Shown: positions 37,260 to 50,500, counted from the first letter of the stretch. The stretch: 64,000 nt of DNA from Dipteronia dyeriana (GCA_032871835.1 CM065296.1:1312001-1376000), one strand, 5' to 3'. Numbers and translations are program-made. The notes: a model not told the origin generated them from the sequence alone.

Positions 37260-38265
37260 TATACCATTTTCAATGGTTCTCTAGATATTTCTCAATTTTA
37301 AAGACTAAAAATGAAATAATATTTCATCTCTATAAATCAATAACTTCAACCATTCTCTAGTTTATAATATTCAAATAATAAAATATTATTATTTTACTTT
37401 ATAATTAATATCTCAAACTTTCTTTAACAAAATTATTTTCTTATAATTATTTAAGATAATAAATTACTCACTTTTATTTAGTGGTGACCACGGTTCAAAC
37501 CGAAACCAGGGGTGGGGAACCGAACAAAACCGGTTGTTTCAGACCAGTTCCCTCCTTTTTTAATTTATTTTTTATTTTTTTAAATCGATGGAGTCAATAT
37601 TTCAATAAACTTAGTTAACATATCGTTTTACTTTTCTAATCTTTTTTTAATTAATAATTTTAAATTTAATTTTGAAAAAAAGAATCGAACCATAGGAACC
37701 GGAATCAGAACCGGTTCCTTGCATTTTCGGTTCAGGTTTAGGTTCCCTAAGGGACTAAAACCAAACCGAACCGTGGACATCTTACTTTTAATTTTCAATG
37801 TATTCATTTTTTTTTGTTATATTTTTTTGGTAATATTATAATTTGAAGATATTAATATTTTTATTTTTGTTTTACTGAATAATTTAAAGTTAATTATTAT
37901 GATATATGTTAATTACATATAAAAATTGATGATTTGAACATGTTTGTTTTAAATTAAATACCTATTGGTTTATTGATTAATATTAATAATAAAAGGTGGA
38001 ATAAATAAAAAAATATAAAATTATTAAAATATAGTCAATATTATACTAGGTTAAAAGATCTTAACAAAATATTTTAAATGATATAATTTGTAGATTTACA
38101 AATAAATAGCTATAATATATTATTTGATTTTTGTTAAAATTGTAAAAAGGAAATTAAGGGTAAAAAGTGAATTAAAAAATGAATAGTGAATCGAAGAATT
38201 GCTTTTTGAGCCTCCAAAATTAAAAAACTAAAATTGAGTATCTTTTTTTGTTTGCATGGGGAAAT
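37260..38265 (+). mobile_element. Inverted-repeat element family, copy A
   Basis: Shares ordered blocks with copy B: AAAGACT.AAAAT...CTCTATAAAT near the left, AAACTTTCTTTAA.AAAATT...TACTCACTTTTATT in the middle, TTGATGATTTGAA and AAAATATAGTCA.TATTATAC further right, and AATGAATAGTGAA near the end. A hAT-like insert interrupts it at about 37478-37783. No coding frame. Superfamily unassigned. Confidence 0.7.
37478..37783. mobile_element. Small hAT-like element nested in copy A
   Basis: The ends are GTGGTGACCACGGTTC and GAACCGTGGACATC, partly inverted, with CGGTTC/GAACCG repeats inside. It is flanked by ACTTTTAT (37470-37477) and ACTTTTAA (37784-37791), a duplication with 7 of 8 matches. Copy B, at the corresponding place (about 38480-38490), lacks the insert. 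Confidence 0.65.
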
Positions 38266-39300
38266 GCGAATTAGAGACCCATTGGAGACACAATCTCCAT
38301 TCTTCAAAATTTTCTTTATTTTGAAGACTGAAAATAGAATATTCTAGAAAAAATTATCTCTATAAATTTACAACTCCAATCGTTCTCTATTTTACAATCT
38401 CTAAATAATAAAATATTAATAATTTGTAAACTTTCTTTAATAAAATTGTTTTCTCTTTATTAGTTTAGATAATAATTTACTCACTTTTATTACACCTAAA
38501 ATTTTCTAATGTGTTTTTATAATTAGTTACACATAACTATTTTTACATATAATGTTGTTGATTTTTTTTTTGGCATTTATATTTTGTTATCTATTTTTTT
38601 TACCTAATTTTCTGCATCTAAAATTTATATAGTATATTTTTCATCTAACTTTCTTTCAAACATAATATTTTTTACCTAAATTTTAGATTGGATAATTTTT
38701 ATCTAACTTTCTCTGGCTCATAATATTATTTACCTAGATTTTAGATTGTATATTTTTTACTTAACTCTCTCCGGTGCCTAATTATTATAAAAATTATAGC
38801 ATTGTAATATTTAAGTTTGAAGATTTTAATATTATTGATTATTTGAAACATTGATTAAAATTGATGATTTGAAAATATTTGTTTTGACTTAAAATACTTT
38901 TAGTTCATTGATTACAATATAAGGTATAATAAATAAATAAATAAATAATATTAAAATATAGTCATATATTATACTTGGACGAAAGTTTTCAACAAAATAT
39001 TTATAGTGATATAGTTTTTATAGTAATTAAATTTATGAATAAAAATTTATAATCAATTAATCGAGTTTAGTTAAAAATAAATAAATGAAAAGGATATAAT
39101 AGGAATTTAAAAAAGATTATGAGGGTAAAGTTGGATTATAAAAAACTAATAGTGAAATGGAGATGGGATATTTGGATCTCTAAATATGGAGATAGGAGAT
39201 TTGGATCTCCAAATATGGAGATAAAAATTTGATCTCCAAATTTATTCCCCCCAATTGATGTGAATTTGAGAACCAGTTGATTAGAACAACTGTAATGGAT
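38266..39300 (+). mobile_element. Inverted-repeat element family, copy B
   Basis: Direct-orientation homologue of copy A, uninterrupted. It begins GAGACCCATTGGAGACACAATC and runs to repeated GGAGAT.TTTGGATCTCC strings at 39160-39240. Confidence 0.7.
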
Positions 39301-40212
39301 CTTTATTTCTTCAAAATGGAGACCCAATTAACTCCAATGGGTCTCTATATTGAGCAAATCGAGAAGAAAAAAATGGAGATCAAGTTTTGATCTCTATATT
39401 TAGAGATCCAAATCCCCAATCTCCATTTCACTATTCATCATTTAATTCCTCTCATATCATTTTTTCATTTTTAACTAAATTCAATTAATTTACTATAACT
39501 ATTTATTCATAAATCTAATTACTATAAAAAATATACCATTAGAAATATTTTGTTGAGATATTTCACCGGAGTATAATACTGACTATATTTGACTAATTTT
39601 TTAAAATTTTATTTATTACACCTTATATTTTAATCAATAAATTAAAAGTATTTTAATTCAAAACAAAAAAAAAATCAAATTATTATTTTTAATCAATGTT
39701 TTGAAATCACCAATAACATTAAAATCTTCAAATTAAAATATTATAATGGAAATATAACAAAAAAATACATTAAAAATTAAAATAAAACCGGTACAAATAA
39801 CAATAAAATTTAAAAGTTAACACTATTATAGTTATAAGTCATTTGCACTCCTAGCATATCAATTAGGAAACGGACCAAAATTACTAAATTACCGGACGAC
39901 CCACCTTGAAATTGTCCGAAACTGGATGAGAAAGTTAGATATAAATTACGTGGAGTATAAAGTTAGATATAATTTAAGTGTAAATATTATGTGCAATAGA
40001 AAGTAAAAAAAAAGTATAGTGGTAAAAAAAAAATAGGTGTAGGAGATAGTTAGTTAAAAAAATAAAATAAAATAATAATATTATATTTTTGAATATCGTA
40101 AAATGAAAATCGATTGGAGTTGTAAATTTATAGAGATTAATTATTCTTGAAATATTCCATTTCCAGTCTCCAAAATGGAGATAAATTTGGAGAACAATTG
40201 AAGATAGCCTAA
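39301..40212 (-). mobile_element. Inverted-repeat element family, copy C
   Basis: Reverse-complement of the A/B sequence: AGAGATCCAAATCCC..AATCTCCATTTCACTATT at 39400-39440, the CAATGTTTTGAAATCA block at about 39695, and GGAGTTGTAAATTTATAGAGAT at about 40115-40136 mirror copy B in opposite order. B and C therefore form a large inverted pair around 39300. Confidence 0.7.
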
Positions 40213-41114
40213 GAGCATCTCCCACCATATCTCTATCTCTATCTCTATTTAAGAGTTCCAAAATGGAATATTTCTTTCAGATTCTATCTCTAAAAAAAAA
40301 TTCACTTATACCACACTATCTATCTCTATTTCTACTTGTATCTGTAAATAACTTGTCTTTTCATTATTATTTTTATTTTCTTTAATAAATTATTGTTCAA
40401 CTAATTTTTAATAAACATTATTTTTAATAATATTTGTATTTTTTAATAAAAATACGATCTTTTATAAGTGCATGAATTTATAATAACTACAATTCTCAAA
40501 TACAAGGTGAATAATTTTTAGGTGGATATGAAAGTCATTTGGATATCCTTCCAAAATATTAATGTATCAAGACATTATTATATGTTATGTTGTTATTATT
40601 TAAGTATCTATTTTTTATCCTTATTTTAATATTTTTATGCTATTGTAATTTTTAATATTAATATTGTTTATTTTAATACTATGTTTCTGTTTTTATTTTG
40701 TTACTAACTTATAATTATTAATATGTTATAAGAGATTTTTTTTATAACATAATAATTTTTTAGAGAAAATTATAACAAAATAATAAAAAGAAAAAGAAGA
40801 AATCATAAAAAAATATTAATCAATATTCAATATTAGACTCATTTTAAAGATCTAGATAAGACATTTTTAATGGTATACTTTTTATGTTAACAAAATTTAT
40901 AAATTAAATTTATTATATAATAATTGAATTTAATGAAAAAGGTAAAATGATATAAATGAAATAAAAAAATGTTGAAAAGTGAATTTAGAGTATGAGATTT
41001 GATACTCTAAATCAATCTTAGAAACTCTAAAAAAAATTATTGGAGTATGGTGGGAGCAACCTATACTCTTAAATTTCTTGGAGACATGAGTTTAGAGTAT
41101 GATGGGAGATACTC
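40213..41114. mobile_element. MITE-like element, GAGCATCTCCCACCATA termini
   Basis: The left end GAGCATCTCCCACCATATCT and the inverted right end GAGTATCTCCCATCATACTC form a terminal inverted repeat of about 25 bp. The AT-rich interior resembles copies A-C in layout (a TTAGAC...AAAGATCTAGA block near 40840) but is more diverged. A following stretch (41115-41470) is similar debris. Confidence 0.65.
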
Positions 41115-42214
41115 GAGGGGCTCTCTAAACCCACTTTTTAGTTAAAATGGCTAGTGAGAATGGTGTTTGAACACTCCACTTTTTAGAGAATTATTCTCCA
41201 AATGTAGATAGTCATTTCAAGCTCCCTGTTTTTTCTTTCTTATTTTTTTTAGTATTTTTTTACTAATTTTGTTATTGAAAAAATGATATCAATTTTAAAT
41301 ACAATTTAAACCAAAATAAATTTATTTATATTTAAATTCAAAAAAACATTAAAATATTAATGACTAGCTATAATAAAGAGGATGATTGGAGTGGTCCCAT
41401 CAAATGTTACTGACTAAAATAAGTTTTTAACTAACATTTAGAAAGTATGGTTGGATATGCTCTTATAAAACACGTATGATGATACTTGAACTCCTAACAT
41501 TGATATACAAGATGTGTCAGGGTGAATGAATGTTTTATAGAAAATACATGTATTTTTGTACTCTACTAGTTTTTTTTTTCTTTTCCAAATGCACTAATTG
41601 AGGTGTTTTTTTTTAAGCTAATTGAGGTGATTTTGATGTTTCATGAAACTGGTTTCGCATATATCTAAATTCTATTAAGTTGCATTAAAGATTATGCGTG
41701 AATCAAGTTTTAGCTTTATCAGTATAGCGATAATTTTATTTATTTATTGTTTTGTTTTTATAATCAGATGACAATATAATAGAAAGGAAACTATATATAT
41801 ATATATATAAAAAAAATTCTTCATGATTTGTAATCAACAATAACACACATTTTAACGTAATGGAAATGGTTAAAAATAACTACATCTAATATGAAAAATT
41901 CTTTTTTAACCGCATACGAAATTTTAATCGTTAATAACCATATTTTTAAAAAACGTATATCCATAAATTACTAAAATACCCCTAAAATATTTTTTATAAT
42001 TTGTTTTGTTTTTTTACGTCTTCTTCTATGTGCACTCTTCCTCTGTGCATTCTTCTTTTTCATTTTGATTCCTGTAAATCGAACACAATCACACTATTGT
42101 TAAAGAAAAAAAAAACACATAATCGTGGAATCGCCTTTGAAGATTTGAAGATTTATATGTTTGAAGGTTTGAAAAAGTGAGTGAGGAAAAAAAAACAATT
42201 TGCTCTAAATCGGT

Positions 42215-43105
42215 TTAGGCCCTGTCCTGTAAACTGTTTTTCAGTCCGTTTTTGTTTTTATTTTTCAAAAACGCGTTCGTTAACCGTTTTTCATTTTATT
42301 TTCAAAAAACAAAAAAAAAACAAAAAAAAAAACAGTGTTAAAAGTGAAAGATTTGAAAAACAGAAAAAACTTGTTTTCCGTTTTTGTTTTTGTTTTTCAT
42401 TTTTTTTATATAAAAAAATATATTATATTTAACTATTAATTGTACTATTATGCGTTTCATATGACTAGGATAAGACAGGATAATATTTTTAAATGACTAA
42501 AGTGCCCCTCTATGTATATATATATATATATTCCAGAATGATTTTAGTTCTAGAATAATTTATTTCCAACTAGAACTAAAATCATTCATACAATAATATA
42601 TATATATATTATAATATTATAAAATTTATAATATTATAATGTATTATTATAATATAAATTATAATATATGTAATAATATTTAATATATATTTTATATATT
42701 ATTATAATATGTATATATATACTAATATCATATATACAGTTATATTTTCATTATATAGTAATATATATATTGTAATTATTTATTTATAATTTAAGAGTTT
42801 AGTTTTGATTAATTCATTTTGTTGATATGTTTTTTTGAATTAATTTTTTATGTGTCACTTTCGTTTAATTTAAAAATTACAATACAAAAATTATATTGGT
42901 TAGTTATGTAATCAATTTTTGATAGTTTTTGGTTAACTTACCAGACACTTTTTTTCCATTTCCATTTTCAAAATACAGCTTTCAGTATATGCTACCAGAC
43001 GCATTTTCAGAATTTGAAACTGAAACCAAAAACATTGTTTTCATTTTCATTTTCATTTTAAAAAAATAGCAACTGAAAAATGCTCACAGGATGAGCCCTT
43101 AAGTT
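42215..43105. mobile_element. Nested hAT-like MITE
   Basis: The left end is TTTAGGCCCTGTCCTGT, and the inverted right end is TTAAGGGCTCATCCTGTGAG, followed on both sides inward by TTTTTCAGT. GTTTTTGTTTTT/AAAAACAAAAAC strings occur in both halves. The interior contains a palindromic TATATATAATATTATAAT stretch. No target duplication was confirmed. Confidence 0.5.
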
Positions 43106-43839
43106 GTGTAAATATCTTCCATTTGTGAATTAATTGAGTTCAAAACAATTATTTTAACATGATTTTAACGCTATTGCATCACTTTTATATGTTTTTGTGA
43201 AGAATCGAATGAAATAATTTTCACATTTTTTCCAGAAAATTTCAAGTTTCACTAATTCAAAAACTTGATATCTGATGTAAAATCTTAAAATGTTGACAAG
43301 TTTCTAGAAAAGATTTCAAGTTTCTGGATAAGATTTTAATTAAGTTTTTTCCAGAAGATTTTAATTAAGTTTTTTCCAGAAGATTTCAAGTTTCACTGGT
43401 TCGAAAACTTGAAAACTTGAAAACTTGAAATCTTATATAAAAACTTAGAATATTGATAAGTTTCTGGGTAAGATTTCAAGTTTCTGGATAAGCTTTTAAT
43501 TAAGTTTTTTTCAAAAGATTTCAAATTTCACTGGTTCGAAAACTTGAAATTTTATATAAAAACTTGAAATATTGACAAGTTTCAGGGTAATATTTCAAGT
43601 TTCTGGTAAAGTTTAAAACATGATTTCAAGTTTTCGTAAAACATTTCAAGTTTATTGAAGATTTTGGTGGAAATTTTGTGATAATCTCTCATTTTGAGAG
43701 CAAAAATTGAGTATGATAAATTCCATAGAAATGGAAGATTAAAGTGGATTTAAATTCTCCTCCGTGAGAACTTCGAAATGGTATACTCAAATTCACAAAA
43801 TGGTTAATGAGTGAATGAGAAATTGAGTCTTAAAGTGGA

Positions 43840-44660
43840 CCCATTGTGTAGGGATTAAAAGGAATCTCACATTGCTTAGGGAAATCATTTATAAGTAGTT
43901 TATAAGTGAATGTGTGATATGAGCTTTCAACATGTGTGTGGCATTGAGGCTCGCTCTAGCTCGCGCAAGGGAGGGGGTGCAAATCATGGACCCCGAACCT
44001 TCGAATGCACGACTCGTGTGTGGGCGTGACCTGCGGACACGAATGCCGCTCTGATTGGACCGTGAGAGTCCAGTTGACCTTTTGCCACTTCCCTAAGTCA
44101 ACATTTTTTATTGTGATGAATAAGGAAAGCTTTAATTGTTTGGATTCTGATTTCTTACTTGATCACTAAGAATACAGAATCGGGTTTTAATTAGAAATAA
44201 ATCTCTTTGGAGAATATTATCTAATTAAATTATTTCCTTATTAAATCAAAAATAAATTTTCCAAATATAATCCCGAATTAATCTCAAAACCCTAGTGTTT
44301 CGGTTTGGGTATTTAATATCTCTAATATTCTGTTCAACATACACAGAACAAAACAATTCCAGTTTTTTCTTTAGAGCAGCCGATTTCTTTTCTTCTCTGG
44401 TTTTCTTGGTAAGTTCAAAACTCGGTTTGAGTTCGCTGGCAGTGGATAGTGCTTAGGCCTACCACTGTTGAACCGTTGTATCCTGGGAGACAATCGCCTA
44501 ATACACGTACAGTGTTGTCCGACGAAATTATCTTAAGGACACCGTGTGAAACACGGGCCTCGGATCAAACTCTGTTTCTAACGTTACTTTCTGTTTTCAT
44601 TGATATCAGTCAGGTTTGACTGCAAAATACGTTTTACAGATTTCACGCTTTCATTTTTTT
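43840..44660. repeat. Probable solo LTR or LTR fragment
   Basis: An island of balanced base composition inside the MULE-like element, with strings common in plant Copia LTRs (AGGGATTAAAAGGAATCTCAC, GTGTGAAACACGGGCCTCGG) and no coding frame. Limits and a target duplication could not be fixed, so this is a tentative call from composition and resemblance. Confidence 0.4.
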
Positions 44661-45138
44661 TTTCAAACCAAACTCTAACACTCAGTCCCAAATTATCCAA
44701 AATATCATACATCAACTCAATCAACCCTCAAAATTGATACATTTCAATTTTTATTATCCCCTAAACATATTTTTAACAATAAGAGAGTGAATATAGAAAA
44801 GAGAGAGGAGTGGGGAGAGAGAGGAAAGAGAGAGAGAAGATAGCAAAGCCAAGCAGCGCAACCAAGGCAGCTCAATGACACCTTCATCGGGTGGTGCATG
44901 CCCAAGCAACGACTTTAAGCGATGATGAACGGGGAAAGAAAGAGATGAGAAAGAAAAAGAGAGAGATGAGCGGGGAGAAAGAAGAGAGGAGAGAGTGTGT
45001 GTTTGAGGATAGTATTTATATAAAAACATTCAAGTAATTTTTAAAAAATATGATTATAACGATTAAACTTTCCTATTTAGTTAGAAATGAAATTCAAATA
45101 TTTTAGATATCTAGTTTTAGTTTTCTATCTTTAACGTT

Positions 45139-46395
45139 CGCTTTGTTAAATTCCTATGATATTATTAAGTGACATCGATTATAATATTAGTCCACTTAAC
45201 GCGTGTCAACTAATTGAAAGGTTATGTTTGATACACTCGCTCATTGAGCGAGTATATAAGGGCATCTTCTGCTCCAAAAATCAAAATAGAGCAAATCAGT
45301 AAAAATGGGTAAGAATTGCTCTCCTTGATGAACAGTATTGCGGCAACCGTGACATACACATTTAACGCAAGTTTTGTACTTTTTTCCACCGCTACAATTT
45401 TATTTAATCACAGTTTTGTTCCATATTTAATATAATCTATTTTGATTATATTTTTTATTTAATTATAAGTTTATCTTTAATCAATCAAATTTATTATAAA
45501 TATATCTTTTTTATTATTAATTTAATTATTATTCATATTTCAGTTAATTTAATTTCTTAATGTACTAATTTCATATTTTCTTAACTTATCACAATATTAT
45601 ATTAATTATGGGATGAAATATTAATTGTTGAGAAATTAAAAAAAATAGAATATTCCTTTTAGTATAACATTTAGTGCAATAAGTTGAAGATGGATAAAAA
45701 TAAATAGTTGTACTATTTTATTGCAAAAGTTACACCAATGAGTTTTTTGGTTAGAAATGACCTAAGATATTGTCTTTCAAATGGATAAGTATCTATCTCA
45801 ACAACAATTTTGTTAACAATTGGAAAGTAAAGGGTACATATGATGTCGTTTATCGTAATTAGAATCACAAATGAGGATGCATTTCTGGAACAACGTTTAG
45901 ATATTGATCGATCGGCATTTAAGGTAACACGTTATCTTTTTATGAATAATGTAGAGAGATAAATATAAAAAGTAAATATATATATATAACATGTTACACC
46001 ATAATTGATGGGATAAATACCTTGATTGATAATCGGTCAATACTCAAACATTATTATGTATATCAATACCATGCTCGCGTGGATCTCTAACATTTTCCAT
46101 ACCTGGAATGATGTCGTACAAGTTTAGATGTATACGACACATTCAAAACCCTTTTAGAGCATATGATAGAATAGAAAATCAAAAACATCTTTCATTCCCA
46201 AATGACCGTCTTTGTGAATCACCTCCATGAACGAACCCACTATTTGACAAACTATTACCAACTCTTGGATATAATTTAATCATTGAAATCAATCTGTACA
46301 ATAATTTCATATTTAGTCAATCAACAATCCTAGCACAGCCCACGTTGTCACTTTACAATTATAACACTTTTTTTTTTTCCTATTGTCTTAATGAT
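45139..46395. other. AT-rich intergenic DNA with a short perfect palindrome
   Basis: No gene. At 45234-45253 ACTCGCTCA-T-TGAGCGAGT forms a perfect hairpin directly followed by ATATAAGG. Confidence 0.6.
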
Positions 46396-46403
46396 GTGAA
46401 TAT

Positions 46404-46927
46404 AAAGGTGTCCACGGTTCGATTAAACTGTTTGAAACTGAATCGAAACGTATAAAAAACCTTAATCGAAACTGTCGGTTACGAAACCGGTTGAAAACCA
46501 GTTTCAAACGGTTAAGCTTAAAAAAAAAACCCTTCTCAAATCCGGCGGTTTAAGCTCCGGTTTTAATATTTTTTTAAAAAAAAAATCAACTAATAATTTT
46601 GTGACATGTGGCAGACAATTTATAAAATATTAATAGGTAACTGTTGGGTGTAGGCACTTGTACCCCTGTAGTGACCGTTAGCCAATAAAAAAAAAATTAA
46701 TTCAACCAACCATTAAGAGACCGACATGTGACACTTCGTTTGGAAAAAAAAACCGTAACCGTAACCGTAACCGAATCAAACCGGATGGTTTTGGTTTTTA
46801 AAACCGAACCGTAACTGTCAAACCGGCGGTTACAAAACCGAACCAAACCTTTCAACTCCGATTACGGTTACGCTTAGGCCTTTCCACATAATCAAAACCG
46901 ACGGTTTGAAATCGAAACCGTGAATAT
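46404..46927. mobile_element. hAT-like element rich in AACCG repeats
   Basis: The left end is AAAGGTGTCCACGGTTCGATT. The right side carries the inverted ATCGAAACCGTG. GTGAATAT is found at 46396-46403 and again at 46920-46927, which could be an exact 8-bp target duplication if the right end has lost its last dozen bases. Otherwise the right terminus is a diverged CCGTGAATATGACTATA. AACCG/CGGTT strings fill both subterminal zones. Confidence 0.55.
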
Positions 46928-46929
46928 GA

Positions 46930-49900
46930 CTATAAAAAAGGCAACCAAGTTGACATATGACTTTTGGATAACTATAAAGACTAATAAAAAAAAGGTTGAC
47001 TTTTTTTTAATGGAAGGCTGGTACTATTGTGAGACTGTGAGTTGAGGTTTGCCCAAACCGGTTGAGATTTATTAGTAGTGTAGTCTAAAGTGCAACTAAA
47101 TGTAACTTCCATTAGGAAGAGAGTTTTTCTCTAATAACTATATAACTGTAATGATAATTATATCACTCTTATCTATCTCTTAAACAATAAACAGTAACAA
47201 AATGAATAAATATACTACAATTATAAATCTGTAGAAGAAAAACTCGGATTTTCCCACGGTAATAGAGTTATGTTTTAAGATCTCCTACTATTAAAGCAAT
47301 ATAATAACGGTCATGAATCACGATTGACTTGTGTGTGAACTGGACCGGAGTGTGCAAGCCACGCGACAGAACAAGCACGCAGTGTGAACTGGACTTCAAC
47401 CAAGCCTCTAACAGAGAATTAAATTCGGCAATTTTCTTATATCATCACGGACATCCAAAAAAAAGGATTACGTGTCAGTCTCCAGTGGCTCGAGGCAGGT
47501 AATTTCCGTTCCTCGTCCGGTCCCAATTGGAGGGCCTTTTTTGCTGTATGTGTCACTGTGTCCCCACCAAACCACGATTTTTTCAAAACGCCAATTGTGT
47601 TTTGTTTCCATTGGACAATTCATTTAATTCTATTTAATTTGATTGTTCTTCAAAGGCAAGATTAGATTACTCAATATGTAGCATGTTCCTCCAATTGCAA
47701 GTACACATCTTTCTTCTTTGCCGTACAATTGTTTGTTTGTTACTTTGTTCTAGATCAAAAAAAGCTGACCCAGATCTTTTTTTTTTTACGTACATAGCAC
47801 ATTACGACTTCTCCGATATTTTAAATTCATAATTTTATTAATCAATAAGAGCGGTGGAATTAGAAATTCAGGTTTGGAGTCATTATATATAAATAAAAAT
47901 TATAGAAGAAGTTGAAGTGAAGAAAAATGATAATAATAATAAGTCAATTTTAATATTTATTTTAGAGAGTAATCTGGCCCCACCAGCTCCGTCCCTTTGT
48001 TACCGATAACAGATTAAATTCTTTATCTCATCGATACATCGGATGTAAAATATATTATTTAACAAATATGAAATTTACCGAAACGATAATCGTTACCGGT
48101 AATTGTACTTACGGGGTTCATTCGGTAAAAATGAAAAGTCCAATAATGGTTGTGGAAAATCGATGAATATGAAAGAAATTGTAGGTATTTTATCGGTTAA
48201 GTATTCTCTATGAATAGTCTATGAAAGCAAAGTAGATTTAACAATCAAACGTTTAATGCACGGTATTGTCCTTCTCTTGAATTTAATATAAAAAATCAAT
48301 CTTTAATAAATAAAATAAAACTTATATTATTAAAAAAAAAATTACACGGAGATTTCTGAGCCGTACCACGAGATTATTATTTGAACGGTGCTAAAATTTT
48401 TGTTTGATCACATTAAATCAGATAGTGCCGTCCTAAGTAAAATATATATATATATATTTTTTATTATTATTTGAACAGCCAATCCATTCGTGCGTTGAAA
48501 CTTGAGAGTTGAAAGAAAAACAAAGAAAAACACTATTCAGTAACAATAATAATGCCGTGTTTGGCTTTTCAATCGATTGGCTTACAAATCCACTTTACGT
48601 TTGTGGTGGTAGAGATTTCAAAAGTTCAGAGAGCCAAACTTGACCTCTATTTGTGGTGGGACCCTAACCTTCCAATTTTTTTCGAAAGATCAAAATCGGT
48701 CGGTCGCCCTTGATCGCCCGTCAAATATCTGACTATTCCGCCCAATCACGTTTCACCACGTGGGACCCTTCCATAACTTCTCGAAAACGATTCGTTACAT
48801 CATGGCCGTTAGTTTTCATCATCAACGGGGACCTCCGTTCTTGACTTTTTTTACTTATTTTTTTTTGCTGGGTAGATTTGTCAATTCATTGACTGGAAGT
48901 TACGGCTGAGATTAAGGTGGGTTGCTTACACATCAATCGGACGGTGGAGTAGACATTTGATGGATGTGATGTGATATTCTTGAAGATCAAATTTATCAAA
49001 GAAGATTCGAAATCCCAATAATAGTGTAAAATGATTGATTTAAGTTTTTTTTTTCTTTTTTTTTTTAATATGCAGCCAATAAAATGCGCATGTTGACATG
49101 ATGAGATTTAAATCATGGACTACCAAGTCTAAATTCACTGAGAGGTGACATACGATTTAAATTTATTTAAATGGGTCAAATTAATATATTTTTATGATTA
49201 TAAAAAATTTAAATGATTTTTGTTTGTTTACAAATAAAGAGCGGTTTAGTTAAATTTGTCTGGTCTTGGTTGAATAGTTGGATTTAGTTAGAAAATTTAC
49301 AAAGAAATCTAACTCTATGAAACATTGGTCGTTGTCCAAATCGGTATAGGAGATAAGTTTTGAATTCCAATCGATTTATATTTTTATTGTATCATTAGAG
49401 TAGCTATCTGAACAGTTAACTATATTAATATAGAATAATGATATCGATATTGATAGGTTTAGATGAATCTTTATCTCATTTTGATGTTAATTTAATACAA
49501 CAAGTTCAACCTCTGGAGATCTTGTCCAATGTAACAATGCCCTCAAAGCTCATCTATGACTAGTTTGGTCAATGGTCAATTTAATCAACCTTAATTTGAT
49601 GCACAATTTATCACTTCTTTCATTGTCATTTTATGGAATTTAATTAGTTTACACACATTTGGTACACACAGTACTTCAAGAGATCAAGTCAATGAATGCA
49701 TCATATTTGAATATTTGATATATATTGGTACGAAGAGTACTTCAAGGCAATGCATATGTTTGATATATTTGTAATTCATATTTTAGTAATTTTAATTGGT
49801 TTAATTAAAGAGGAAGCAAGAGCAAAACTGCAGAATATTATTAATTCTTTTATTAGGGAGATTGTGGGGTTTAAACTTGTCAAAACTTACAATATTTTTT

Positions 49901-50500
49901 ATAATTTTGCTTCGATCATGCGTGGCTTTGATTATGACATTTTGGGAGCCTTTAATCAACAATTGGAATATATTTATCGTTTTCTAAAGTAATTAACACT
50001 TTTTCTTAGAAATGTTTTTATTTATTTATTTATCGAAATAATAACATTCTTAGATTCAGAATTATATCTTAATGTAATATATTTGAGTCTTATCTTATGC
50101 ATTTGTAGATTTTCTTTTTGTTACTATGAAAATATATATCTTTCGATTATATATATATTTGTAGTATTTGATCTAGATATATGATAAAGACTCTTTCTTA
50201 ACTTTTTAGTGAAAAAAATTATACAAGTTAGCAGAGAAAGTGGAATTGTTGATTAGGAGAAAAGTATATGGTGGTTGTATGTGAAAGAAAATGGTTGATA
50301 ATGGAAGATGTTTTTCAATTAAATACTTAAAAAAAAAAAAAAAACTTTAAAAATATATTTAAAAAGGGAGAGAAAGATTAGGTGTTATATTCCCACTTAG
50401 CCTAAATTTCAATATATGAATAAATGGTCCACGATATTGGTTCCAAAGGGTCCACACTACATTGTTTTTGTTTTATTTTTTGGGTAATTTTAAAAGCACA
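46930..50500. other. Intergenic DNA, no gene recognised
   Basis: 47300-47600 and 48600-48850 are less AT-rich (a G-box-like CACGTGG near 48758) but have no convincing coding frame. The 80-codon frame at 49750-49992 has no known domain or conserved neighbour. Confidence 0.5.

Larger units (their letters stand above)
41860..45129. mobile_element. MULE-like element with nested insertions
   Basis: The left end (GGAAATGGTTAAAAATAACT at 41862) and the inverted right end share TAATCGTTA..AA.CATATTTTTAAAAA, as in the 4869-5844 element. The flanks TTTAACGTA (41851-41859) and TTTAACGTT (45130-45138) match at 8 of 9 bases. Inside: TTCAAGTTTC-type repeats (43240-43690), CCCAAGCAACG (about 44908) and a GA-rich tract before the right end, the same module order as the smaller element. 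A hAT-like element (about 42215-43105) and an LTR-like segment (about 43840-44660) are nested in it. Confidence 0.7.

Noticed and set aside
49750..49992. 80-codon frame as a small gene
   Set aside because: No recognisable domain, no signal features and very AT-rich codons; not separable from chance.
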